Counted from the first letter of the stretch, positions 1 through 7,267 are shown. The stretch is DNA of 16,851 nucleotides from an uncultured Clostridia bacterium (GCA_947624755.1 CANQLQ010000014.1:1-16851); one strand, 5' to 3'. Notes: generated by a model from the letters alone, not told the origin. Made by a program: numbers and translations.

Positions 1-1211
1 TTCAGGAAAGCCCTTATAATGTAGGTGTGGACTGCGCTATACTTATGAATCCAAAAGTATGGGTTGCAAGCGGTCATGTTGGCGGCTTTTCTGACCCGCT
101 CATGGACTGCAAGGAATGTAAAACCCGCCACAGAGCCGACAAGCTTATTGAAGACACGGGTGTAAATCCTGCCGGCTGGTCATTTGAAGAAATGTCCGAC
201 TATATAAAAAATAACAACATTGTCTGCCCCGAATGCGGCGCATGCAACTTTACCGATATTCGCAAGTTCAACCTTATGTTTAAAACTTTCCAGGGCGTTA
301 CCGAGGACGCAAAGAACGAAATTTATCTTCGTCCCGAAACCGCTCAGGGCATCTTCGTAAACTTCCCGAATATTCAGAGAACTACAAGAAAAAAAATTCC
401 GTTCGGTGTTTGCCAGATAGGTAAATCTTTCAGAAACGAGATAACTCCGGGCAATTTCATTTTCCGTATTCGTGAATTTGAACAGATGGAGCTTGAATTT
501 TTCTGCAAGCCCGGCACAGAGCTTGAATGGTTCGCATACTGGAAAGATTACTGCAAGAAATTCCTTCTCTCGCTTGGTCTTAAAGAAGAAAATCTCAAGC
601 TTCGCGACCATGACCAAAAAGAGCTTTCACATTATTCAAACGCAACTACTGACTTTGAATTTCTCTTCCCGTTCGGTTGGGGCGAGCTTTGGGGCGTTGC
701 AAGCCGTACAGACTTTGACCTTACAGCTCATCAGACAACATCAGGCAAAAGCCTTGAATATTTTGATCCGGCAACAAATGAAAAATACCTTCCTTACGTT
801 ATTGAACCGTCTCTCGGTGCGGACAGAGTTGCTTTGGCTTTCCTTGTTGACGCTTATGACGAAGAAATTGTTGACAGCGAAAAGAACGATACAAGAATTG
901 TTCTCAGACTTCACCCTGCTCTTGCTCCTTTCAAGGCGGCTGTTCTTCCTCTTTCAAAGAAGCTTAACGAACAGGCAGCCGAAGTTTATCATATGCTTCA
1001 AAAGAAGTTCAATATTGACTTTGACGACGCAGGTTCAATAGGTAAAAGGTATCGCCGTCAAGATGAAATCGGCACGCCGTTTTGTATCACATACGACTTT
1101 GAAAGCGTTGAGGACGGCTGCGTAACCGTCCGTGACCGCGACACTATGGAGCAAATTCGTATGCCGATAGCAAATTTGGCGGCATACATCGAAGAAAAAA
1201 TTGACTTTTAA
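1..1211 (+). CDS. glyQS: Glycine--tRNA ligase (alpha2 single-chain type), 5' truncated
   Basis: Charges tRNA-Gly with glycine in the cytoplasm. The frame is open from base 3 at the window edge, so the N-terminal class II part (roughly 60 residues of a usual ~460) lies outside. Counting residues from the GTG at 27: the typical MNPKVWVASGHVGGFSDP stretch (7-24); a Cys cluster CKEC (28-31) and CPECGAC (67-73) of the zinc-binding type; class II motif 2 around RPETAQGIFVNF and FRNEITPGNFIFRIREFEQM; motif 3 around PYVIEPSLGADRVALAF; and a C-terminal anticodon-binding domain beginning near LHPALAPFKAAVLPL. The frame ends with TAA 14 bases before the next gene's ATG, so the two are probably co-transcribed. 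The family assignment is near certain. The absence of an alpha/beta tetrameric partner fits Firmicutes with the dimeric enzyme. Confidence 0.97.
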   Translation, partial: QESPYNVGVDCAILMNPKVWVASGHVGGFSDPLMDCKECKTRHRADKLIEDTGVNPAGWSFEEMSDYIKNNNIVCPECGACNFTDIRKFNLMFKTFQGVTEDAKNEIYLRPETAQGIFVNFPNIQRTTRKKIPFGVCQIGKSFRNEITPGNFIFRIREFEQMELEFFCKPGTELEWFAYWKDYCKKFLLSLGLKEENLKLRDHDQKELSHYSNATTDFEFLFPFGWGELWGVASRTDFDLTAHQTTSGKSLEYFDPATNEKYLPYVIEPSLGADRVALAFLVDAYDEEIVDSEKNDTRIVLRLHPALAPFKAAVLPLSKKLNEQAAEVYHMLQKKFNIDFDDAGSIGKRYRRQDEIGTPFCITYDFESVEDGCVTVRDRDTMEQIRMPIANLAAYIEEKIDF

Positions 1212-1225
1212 AGCCGGTGATAGCT

Positions 1226-1549
1226 ATGAATAAGAGACTTTTAAAATTCCCGTTTCCGCTTATAGTTGCAGTTGTCTACATCTTCATTGGTGTTCTTCTT
1301 CACGTATGGCATCCTACGTGGATGTTATTCCTTCTCATTCCTGCATGGTATGAAATAGTGACAAGAATAGGAAGGAACACGGAAGATATGACGACCTATC
1401 AGATTCTTAAAGCAGTTCCGGTAACTTCGGTTGTAATCATCGCTTATCTCGTTATGGGCTTCTTGCTTCATCTTTGGCATCCGGGCTGGCTTGTATTTCT
1501 TATTATTCCGATTTACTATTCGCTTCTCCCTATGTTTAAGCAGAAATAA
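1226..1549 (+). CDS. Small membrane protein with two duplicated halves
   Basis: This is a 107-residue protein of unknown function. I chose ATG 1226 over an in-frame GTG at 1217, because the GGTGA at 1216-1220 sits at ribosome-binding distance from the ATG and overlaps the GTG. Each half holds a hydrophobic segment, then the motif LLHhWHPxW, then a second hydrophobic segment ending FLhIPhxY. The first copy reads GVLLHVWHPTW and the second GFLLHLWHPGW. That gives about four membrane spans with the His-Trp motif placed identically in both hairpins. The halves are joined by a polar loop (RIGRNTEDMTTYQ). Similar modules, as I recall them, occur as membrane tails of Firmicutes HTH regulators, but no DNA-binding domain is present here. 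It lies directly behind glyQS, and the link may be positional only. Confidence 0.8.
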   Translation: MNKRLLKFPFPLIVAVVYIFIGVLLHVWHPTWMLFLLIPAWYEIVTRIGRNTEDMTTYQILKAVPVTSVVIIAYLVMGFLLHLWHPGWLVFLIIPIYYSLLPMFKQK

Positions 1550-1555
1550 TAGCGG

Positions 1556-1610
1556 GCACGCATGGCGTGCGACAGTTACGCGGCGGGCATCGCCCGCAGG
1601 AATTACGCGG
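1556..1610. repeat. Tandem GC-rich hairpins with TTACGCGG repeats
   Basis: Two short perfect inverted repeats stand side by side: GCACGC-ATG-GCGTGC (1556-1570) and GCGGGC-ATC-GCCCGC (1583-1597). The octamer TTACGCGG occurs twice (1576-1583 and 1603-1610), once before and once after the second hairpin. The block is far more GC-rich than the surrounding DNA and looks like a REP-like or small palindromic repeat. It could also act as a terminator or processing site for the glyQS transcript, but no T-run follows. The rest of the gap between 1611 and 1792 is AT-rich and I see no gene in it. Confidence 0.5.
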
Positions 1611-1792
1611 GATAGAATTATATAAAATTATAATTTTACACCGCGAAAACACTTTGTCCCAAAATTGAAAATTTCTTTATTATGGCTGCGAAAATCTAAG
1701 TCGATACTTTGTGTATTAACGAGAATTTTGGGCTAAACGACGGAATAATTTACCGTCAAGAAGGGTAGCTTGTATTAATCAGCGATTTCACA

Positions 1793-1832
1793 AAAAGCAG
1801 GAGTCCACAATGAATACTCCTGCTTTTCTTTT
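1793..1832. terminator. Bidirectional intrinsic terminator
   Basis: A 12-bp perfect stem pairs AAAAGCAGGAGT (1793-1804) with ACTCCTGCTTTT (1816-1827) across an 11-base loop. On the plus strand it is followed by CTTTTT, and on the minus strand the stem itself ends in a T-run. It lies between the convergent glyQS/membrane-protein transcript and the exonuclease gene, and can serve both. Confidence 0.85.
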
Positions 1833-1912
1833 TAGCCTTAATAATAGAAAACTTATTCTTTCAAACCGTTTTGGATAGAACCGACTTTGATAAGCTCCGG
1901 TCAACTTGAAAT

Positions 1913-3172
1913 CTACCGCCTTAACGAAACATAAAAACTTCTTTTTTCTTCCGTAACACCTTGTGTAAAAGCCGCTTTTTGAAGAGCCATATTGTGTGTC
2001 CACTTGTCAAGACTTCCCGATTTGAAAATATCTATAACATCCTTTTCGTTCACAATAAGCGCTCTCGCAAGAAGCTGCGCTCTTTTCATATTTATGACCT
2101 GATTGCGTGTTTCAATTTCCCTTACCATTTCTGCCCACAACGAAATATATTCGTCCAAAAAGAAATATCTCATTGCGCATTGAAGCCCAAAGACAGCAAT
2201 ATAAGTGTCAGGAGAAGAAATCCACTCCTTAATTTTTGGCAATAATTCCCGCTGTTGAGATTTAAAAATTTTTGGGTGAAGAAGTTCGCAGGTTTCTTCG
2301 TTATCAACAAAGGGCAAAAAACTTTCAATAAGCTTAATACAATAGGAAAATTTGGTCTTTTTAGAGATTAATATTGCATGAAGATTGTTTTCTTCGTGAT
2401 AAACATGGGGAAGGTCAGAAAGAAACTTTGCCGTCTTGTTATGACCTGCAAGCCATTTTGCATATCCAAAAAGTAGGCCCTCCTCAACCCCGATAACCCT
2501 TTCGGGAAGTATTTGCGGATTGCGTCTTAGGAAGTCATCCTTAATTTTTTCGTTTCGCATAGAAATAATTTTTTTGCGAATAATTTCTTCCGGCTTTAGC
2601 TTTTTGGTGACCTTGTGCGTTCTTATTTTGCGGCACTTTGGTATGTCAAACTCATATGTGAATTTATCTATATCCGCTCCGTTTTTGATATAGTCAAGAA
2701 GAAGCCGTGCGCACCCTTCGCTGTCGCTTAGTGCATTATGATGATTTAAAGGAACATCAATATGTTCACAAAGCGCATCAAGAGTATGCCCTTGCGCATA
2801 AGGATAGCACGCAAGTCCGATATCGCAGGTGCAGGTATACCGAACCCGGTTTTTCCAATTTATATTATAATATTTTAAACAACCTGCAAGCGCCCTCATA
2901 TCGGAAGATGCACCGTGGGCTACAAGAAGACCGCTGCTCATTACGTCTTTTATCTCTTCCCAAAATTCGGGAAAAGTAGGCTTATCCTCAACCATTTCGG
3001 GCGTAATACCGATTAGGTCAACAACATAGGGGTCAAATTTTGTTTCGGGATTAATGAGTGAATAAATCTGTTTGACTATTTCACCGTTTTCAACAACGGT
3101 TATACCTATTGCGCTGATTCTAAGCGAAGTTTGATTAGGCATTTCAACATCAAAGGCAACAAATCTGTCCAC
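1913..3172 (-). CDS. DEDDh exonuclease domain fused to a degenerate AlkD-like DNA alkylation repair domain
   Basis: This is a 419-residue fusion. Residues 1-165 are a DnaQ-like 3'-5' exonuclease: motif I FDVE (D8, E10), motif II with D91 in AHGASSD, and motif III H145-x4-D150 in HNALSD, so all DEDDh acidic residues and the His are present. A charged linker (~180-215) leads to an AlkD-like HEAT-repeat region (~220-419) with family signatures such as ENNLHAILI, FLPFVDN, LLHPKIF, IKEWISS and LDKWTHN. Compared from memory with active relatives, the positions equal to AlkD W109, D113, R148 and W187 are here E292, E296, V327 and Q366. That suggests this half binds DNA rather than excising bases, while the nuclease half looks active. 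The start is GTG, supported by GAGGGTG six bases upstream. A sigma-A promoter lies in front and a terminator behind, so it is monocistronic. Confidence 0.85.
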   Translation of the reverse strand: MDRFVAFDVEMPNQTSLRISAIGITVVENGEIVKQIYSLINPETKFDPYVVDLIGITPEMVEDKPTFPEFWEEIKDVMSSGLLVAHGASSDMRALAGCLKYYNINWKNRVRYTCTCDIGLACYPYAQGHTLDALCEHIDVPLNHHNALSDSEGCARLLLDYIKNGADIDKFTYEFDIPKCRKIRTHKVTKKLKPEEIIRKKIISMRNEKIKDDFLRRNPQILPERVIGVEEGLLFGYAKWLAGHNKTAKFLSDLPHVYHEENNLHAILISKKTKFSYCIKLIESFLPFVDNEETCELLHPKIFKSQQRELLPKIKEWISSPDTYIAVFGLQCAMRYFFLDEYISLWAEMVREIETRNQVINMKRAQLLARALIVNEKDVIDIFKSGSLDKWTHNMALQKAAFTQGVTEEKRSFYVSLRR

Positions 3173-3204
3173 TCTTTCACCCTCTTTTTTTAGAAATTTT
3201 TTAA

Positions 3205-3233
3205 ATTATATCAGAAAGCTGCAATTTTTGCAA
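3205..3233 (-). promoter_or_regulatory. Sigma-A promoter of the exonuclease gene
   Basis: Read on the minus strand this is TTGCAA, a 17-bp spacer, then TATAAT. The -35 is at 3228-3233 and the -10 at 3205-3210. The start codon follows about 32 bases after the -10 box, leaving a short leader that carries the GAGGGTG ribosome binding site. Confidence 0.75.
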
Positions 3234-3286
3234 TATTTACTGCAAGGAGTTTACCTGTTGCTTATTAAATTTTTATTGAAAATCTA

Positions 3287-3338
3287 TTGACTTTTTTATT
3301 TTTATAGCTTAGAATTAAATTATAGGGAACATTTGTTC
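3287..3338 (+). promoter_or_regulatory. Promoter with LexA/SOS-type operator
   Basis: TTGACT (3287-3292), a 17-bp spacer and TAGAAT (3310-3315) form a plus-strand promoter. From 3327 to 3338 lies the perfect dyad GAACATTTGTTC, matching the Gram-positive LexA box core GAAC-N4-GTTC. It falls at about +6 to +17 of the expected transcript, where a bound repressor would block initiation. The promoter points at the phage-like cassette and diverges from the exonuclease promoter. LexA control is inferred from the motif alone. Confidence 0.6.
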
Positions 3339-3703
3339 AGTTAAGTAGGCCGAGACAAGGTATAGGACCATAGAAAATCTTATCGGAACGCTTAGACATA
3401 GTTACTAGTTATCTTTTGTTTTTGTGAAGCAATAAATCATATATGCGGCAAATTCTTTTTCGTGTTCAAAAATATTTTATAACCTATTTGCTGATTTTAC
3501 ATTCAAACTATAATATGAGTTAACTTAGGTTGACTCTTTTTATTTTTGCCCGAATTAAAAATTTATTAAAAATCGAAGTCTTATAAGATTGTAACTAAAG
3601 TCATCAAAATGAGGAAAAAAAGTCAAACAAGGCTCCGTCTTTCCTCTTTGATATATTTATTCCAAAAAGGTAAGCGTAAATAACTTTATTTTGAGGTGCG
3701 TTA
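3339..3703 (+). other. Long AT-rich leader without a gene
   Basis: About 365 bases separate the SOS-type promoter from the first cassette gene. I find no coding frame of note. A second copy of the promoter-35 region, TTGACTCTTTTTATTTTT, lies at 3530-3547 and resembles TTGACTTTTTTATTTTT at 3287-3303. A loose inverted repeat GAGGAAA (about 3611-3617) with TTTCCTC (about 3642-3649) precedes the gene. The stretch may be a leader, a small RNA, or remains of deleted genes. Confidence 0.35.
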
Positions 3704-4018
3704 ATGAATTTGAAAGAACTAAACAAAATTAAATATTTGAGGTTTGAAATTGAAGAACTTAAAGAAAAAGCAAAGGAGACTGATTTTGACGCTTTTCAAT
3801 ACAGAACGAAAGCGGCAGAACTAAAAAAGTATCACAATAATCTGTTGAATATCATATACAGTTGTGATGATTTGCTTGTAAAAAATGCTTTGATTTTAAG
3901 ATATGACATAAGCCCGAAAGAAGAAAATCCAACGTGGCCTTACGTTGCAAGAAAACTTGGTACATCGCCCGACAGTTTAAGAATGGCCTGCAAAAGATTT
4001 TTGGAAAAGTTGAATTAA
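3704..4018 (+). CDS. Small coiled-coil/HTH protein resembling phage late-gene regulators
   Basis: This is a 104-residue protein. The N-terminal ~50 residues are charged and helical (KELNKIKYLRFEIEELKEKA), probably coiled coil. The C-terminal ~45 resemble a sigma region 4-like helix-turn-helix: ALILRYDIS, then WPYVARKLGTSPDSLRMACKRFL, in the pattern LRY...W..IA..LG.S....R....R. That layout is what I know from phage RinA/ArpU/DUF1492-type regulators, which switch on late genes; no exact family could be assigned by eye. GAGGTG lies seven bases before the ATG. It follows the SOS-type promoter and precedes the tail-like genes, so it is a good candidate for their activator. The function is inferred from motif and position. 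Confidence 0.6.
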   Translation: MNLKELNKIKYLRFEIEELKEKAKETDFDAFQYRTKAAELKKYHNNLLNIIYSCDDLLVKNALILRYDISPKEENPTWPYVARKLGTSPDSLRMACKRFLEKLN

Positions 4019-4274
4019 AAAAATCTCTGCCTAAATGCTGTTAAGCGGTATTATTTGTTATTGAAATTTGTTCGTTTTGTTCGCTTTGTGCTATTTAAAA
4101 TATAAAATGTGGAAACTTTACAATGCGGTTAGGCTCTAAAATGATTTTTACGCAAAATATACGGTAAAAACATATTCTTAATATTTGCTATTAGGCACTA
4201 AGCAAGCTTACATTAATGGGCTTTATTCACTTTAACTTCTATCAAACCTTCACGAAACCGCCGATCTTACAAGG

Positions 4275-4305
4275 TTGAACCAAACTCCAATGAATTTTTT
4301 ATAAT
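4275..4305 (+). promoter_or_regulatory. Possible promoter of the tail-like cassette
   Basis: TTGAAC (4275-4280) and TATAAT (4300-4305) are separated by 19 bp, slightly longer than ideal. It lies in the 427-base gap (4019-4445) between the HTH gene and the Ig-like gene. Otherwise the gap is AT-rich with no gene that I can see. A second weaker pair, TTGCAA with TATAAA at a 15-bp spacing, lies shortly downstream. The long gap suggests the four tail-like genes are transcribed separately from the HTH gene. Confidence 0.4.
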
Positions 4306-4445
4306 TTATATTTCAGCATAGTGCGTTGCAATATTGCGGCGTAAGCTATAAAGCGCAGAAATTACTTAGACTTAGCTCAACTGCATATGTAATGTTTCCT
4401 TAAAAAACAATACAAAAAATTCTATATACTAAAGAAAGGAAAATC

Positions 4446-5405
4446 ATGTCAATCAAAACAGTACAAGCAATCATTAACGGACAAGCGCAAAATTTAACCT
4501 ACAACGGCGATACGGGCAAGTACGAAGCTACCTTAACAGCTCCTGCGGATTCATCTTTTCCTCTTGAGGGCAAATATTATCCGGTGCAAATAAAAGCCGA
4601 CGATACCGCAGGCAACAGCACAACTGTTGACAGCACACACAGTACACTCGGTGAAAGTTTGAAATTGTATGTCAAAGAGCAGGTAAAACCGGTTATTACA
4701 ATTTTAGAACCTTCAAGCGGCGCATATGTCACCGAAAGCCGACCCAAAATCAGATTTACCGTATCAGATATTTCAAACGGACAGTCAAGCGGTTATTCGG
4801 GCATTGATACCGAAAGCTTCGTTCTGAAAATCAACGGAAGGCAGGTAAACGAGGAGGACATAGAACAGGGAAGCTTTGTTTCAACGCCTCAAACGGATGA
4901 TAAGGGAATTGTAAAGGAAATTACGCTCGAAGCTAAGCCCAATTTCGACTTAGACGACGGAGACTGCACAATAACTATTGACGCGGCGGACAACGATGGC
5001 AACGCGGCGGAAACAGCTTCCTGCACATTTAAGGTCGATACGCTTGCACCTTCTCTTACAATTGATAATCCTGTTGACAATTATGAAACAAATAAGGCTT
5101 CTCTTACCGTTTCCGGTACAACGACAGACGCAACCTCTAAGCCCGTAACGGTTAAAATTTCCGTCAACGGCGCAGACCAAGGCGAAATTACGGTAAGCGA
5201 AACAGGACAGTTCAGCAAGGAAATCACGCTCAATCAGAAAAATAATACTATTATTGTTACCGCGACCGACAGCGCAGGAAAGTCAACGTCCGTTACACGA
5301 ACCGTAATTTACAACACGACCGCGCCAAAGATTATTTCTGTTAATATTTCTCCGAATCCCGCCTTTGCAGGCAAGACTTATACAATAAGCGTTGAGGTGG
5401 AATAA
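4446..5405 (+). CDS. Ig-like multidomain protein of a phage tail/adhesin type
   Basis: This is a 319-residue beta-rich protein without signal peptide or membrane segment. It begins with a short domain (1-~70, ending near the typical DDTAGNSTTV strand). Two Ig-like repeats follow: ~83-197, opening VKPVITILEPSSGAYV and ending DNDGNAAETASCTFKVD; and ~199-290, opening APSLTIDNPVDNYE and ending ATDSAGKSTSVTRTV. A C-terminal strand pair (APKIISVNISPNPAFAGKTY) ends in TISVEVE. The repeated AxDxxGN motifs are typical of bacterial and phage Ig-like domains. Lack of a signal peptide favours a virion or particle component over a secreted adhesin. AAAGGA lies five bases before the ATG. Its TAA overlaps the next ATG (TAATG), pointing to coupled translation. 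The exact role (fibre, chaperone or decoration) is not known. Confidence 0.7.
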   Translation: MSIKTVQAIINGQAQNLTYNGDTGKYEATLTAPADSSFPLEGKYYPVQIKADDTAGNSTTVDSTHSTLGESLKLYVKEQVKPVITILEPSSGAYVTESRPKIRFTVSDISNGQSSGYSGIDTESFVLKINGRQVNEEDIEQGSFVSTPQTDDKGIVKEITLEAKPNFDLDDGDCTITIDAADNDGNAAETASCTFKVDTLAPSLTIDNPVDNYETNKASLTVSGTTTDATSKPVTVKISVNGADQGEITVSETGQFSKEITLNQKNNTIIVTATDSAGKSTSVTRTVIYNTTAPKIISVNISPNPAFAGKTYTISVEVE

Positions 5406-5698
5406 TGGCACGTTCTCAAATTGTGCGTGTATGGGGAAAGGCTGACAGCTTCGATATTGAATTTACATATGAAGAAGGTATCAGGTGGGAATGTTCTGTT
5501 CCCCCCGATATCTCGGACGGTGTGTATGCGGCGGAAATTTACGCTATGAACACACTCGGAGAAACTGCCCATTGGTGCGGCGAGCTGTTTATGTGTAACG
5601 GTATTTGTCATCTTGAAATAAAGGATTCCCCATACATGATTTGGTTAAGACCAATAGCAAAAAATCTTGTTATCCGAAAGGGGTGTCCTCATGTTTGA
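5405..5698 (+). CDS. Small beta protein of the tail-like cassette
   Basis: This is a 97-residue protein of unknown function. The sequence is beta-rich with aromatic strands (VRVWGKADSFDIEFTYEEG, WECSVPPDISDGVYAAEIYA, TLGETAHWCGELFMCNG), which suggests one Ig-like or fibronectin-like fold, and it ends with a short tail (RKGCPHV). The DGVYAAEIYAMNTLG stretch looks like a degenerate version of the AxDxxGN strand pair in the preceding gene. It overlaps the upstream stop by one base, with GAGGTGG just before the start, and its own last eight bases overlap the next gene. I recall similar proteins beside tail-fibre genes of Clostridia phages, but cannot name a family. Confidence 0.65.
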   Translation: MARSQIVRVWGKADSFDIEFTYEEGIRWECSVPPDISDGVYAAEIYAMNTLGETAHWCGELFMCNGICHLEIKDSPYMIWLRPIAKNLVIRKGCPHV

Positions 5699-5975
5699 CG
5701 AAGCAATAAGCTTTTTTTGCGGCGAGAAAAAATATATCTCGGCTTTCGTTGTGGCAAAAGATCCTAACGAAACAGTTGTAATTACCGATGCGGACTATGA
5801 GCTTTTCGACATCTCGGAAAAAGAGGTTGTCGAAAGCGGAAAATGCGATTTTAACGCAAACGAGCTGACTATTCTGCTCGGAATTGCCAAAAAAGGCATA
5901 TACCGTCTAAAAATCACCGTTAAGGTCGGGGCTGAAATCTTTATCCAAAAAAGTACCGTTTGGGTCGAGGAGTGA
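5691..5975 (+). CDS. Small beta protein of the tail-like cassette
   Basis: This is a 94-residue protein of unknown function. I prefer ATG 5691 to an upstream in-frame TTG at 5667, because AAAGGGG (5677-5683) is correctly spaced for the ATG. The ATG overlaps the previous stop as ATGTTTGA. The protein begins MFDEAISFFCGEKKYISAFV and continues as alternating hydrophobic strands to a final TVWVEE, consistent with a single beta-sandwich. It has no signal peptide. The tight overlap with both neighbours marks it as part of the same translational unit, and presumably of the same particle. Its terminal GGTCGAGGAG doubles as the ribosome binding site of the next gene. Confidence 0.65.
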   Translation: MFDEAISFFCGEKKYISAFVVAKDPNETVVITDADYELFDISEKEVVESGKCDFNANELTILLGIAKKGIYRLKITVKVGAEIFIQKSTVWVEE

Positions 5976-5979
5976 TTCA

Positions 5980-7097
5980 ATGGCAACAGCGACAGCTTAC
6001 AGCGCATATACAAACATTCAAAACGGAAGGAATATTCTTTTGATATGGGAGCAAGCGCTCTTTCCGCAAAGGTAGAAAATTTATATACCATTTTTGCAAA
6101 GGATTGCTTTGGTATTCCGCCGGGTTCTAAAATCAATCGGGTATCTGTTATTTTTCAAGCGAAGCTAAGCAGAAATAATACAAACCTGTACGCCGGTCGG
6201 TGGGGTTTCAGGGCTTTTTCTCATTTTGAGAGGTGGGACGGATATTATCCCGGATATAACGCTCTTATGGAGTTGGCAACAAGCGGTCAAATTGATTTTA
6301 TACAGGATTATACGAGCGGTGCAAGGGACAACGAAACGTCTAAATTATCTAACAGCTATACGGAATATTCTTTTGTAATTTCAAATTTATTCACCATTAC
6401 AGAAAAAATGCTCTCCGACGGATTCCATATCACAATGGATAAAATATATCAGGGAACATTGGACGCAACGCTGTATATCAAAAATTACAGAGTGGAAGTC
6501 GATTATACCGCACCTGCAGAGTATTACCTTGATATTAACGGTTACATTGACGGAGCTTCTTCGGGCGGAATATCTCCCGCCGGAACAGCCGATGTATACA
6601 TTAACGGTGCTATTGTATCTGACGATATTACAGATTATTATGAGAAACATTACGCCGGAACGACTTATGAAATCAAAGACATCAAAGCCAATACCGGATA
6701 TAGATATATCGGCGTTAGGAGCGGAGCTTTAAGCGGTACGCTAAACTCAACGACAACAATAATCCTTGAATTTGAAAGAATAAAATGTACGGTAAAAATA
6801 TCGGCCGGCAGCGGCGGAACTGTAACCGGCGAAGGCACCTATAAATACGGTGAGCAGGTCACTATAAAGGCAATACCAAACGCAGGCTATAAATTTGTTC
6901 AATGGTCGGACGGCGACAAAAATCAAACCCGGACATTTACAATTACAACGGATATTACGTTATCGGCTGAGTTTGAAGCGGAAAATCCGCTGCCTAAATT
7001 CACTTCGGCAGCTCTTATTTACAGCGGCCGGCAAATTTCAACTACAAACAAAGTACCCGCCGGACAAGGTTATCTTATACAAGTCGGCGTTGAATAA
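5980..7097 (+). pseudogene. Tail fibre-like protein with InlB-type repeat; apparent -1 frame break
   Basis: An excellent GAGGAG lies seven bases before ATG 5980, which opens MATATAYSAYTNIQNGRNIL but stops at about 6076 after only 32 codons. The continuation lies in the -1 frame, open through 6045-7097 (350 residues from ATG 6045). The only binding site for that inner ATG, GGAAGGA, is about 13 bases away. I read this as one gene broken by a small indel near 6040; programmed frameshifting, a sequencing error, or two real genes remain possible. Positions from ATG 6045: a beta-sandwich (~1-155) with IPPGSKINRVSVIF; a second beta region (~160-245); a divergent InlB B-repeat (~247-312) with SAGSGGTVTGEGTYKYGE and GYKFVQWSDG; and a C-terminal strand VPAGQGYLIQVGVE, echoing the end of the gene at 4446. 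It is likely a receptor-binding or fibre-type component. Confidence 0.6.
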
Positions 7098-7106
7098 AAA
7101 GAAGGG

Positions 7107-7135
7107 TTGACATATTAGAGTTGAGGGTTTATACG
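7107..7135 (+). promoter_or_regulatory. Promoter-like sequence without a downstream plus-strand gene
   Basis: A perfect TTGACA (7107-7112) and TATACG (7130-7135) are spaced by 17 bp. The -10 matches consensus only partly. It begins 10 bases after the tail-like cassette and points into 180 bases with no plus-strand gene, towards the antisense side of the tRNA. The same gap (7098-7267) also holds a perfect 13-base palindrome CTGATAATATCAG (7182-7194). Confidence 0.3.
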
Positions 7136-7267
7136 CACTGTAAATAACAAGATAATGGTACGATTAAATTATAAAATACCTCTGATAATATCAGCAGTTT
7201 GTCAACAATACGCTAAAAAACTTGATAAAATGTGATAAAAAGAAAAAAGAATAAAAATAAAAAAACA

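Noticed and set aside
180..617. Minus-strand frame antisense to glyQS
   Set aside because: It fully overlaps conserved motif 2 of glycyl-tRNA synthetase and has no independent coding signature.
5667..5690. Upstream TTG as start of the 5691 gene
   Set aside because: The AAAGGGG ribosome binding site lies after the TTG and at ideal distance to ATG 5691.
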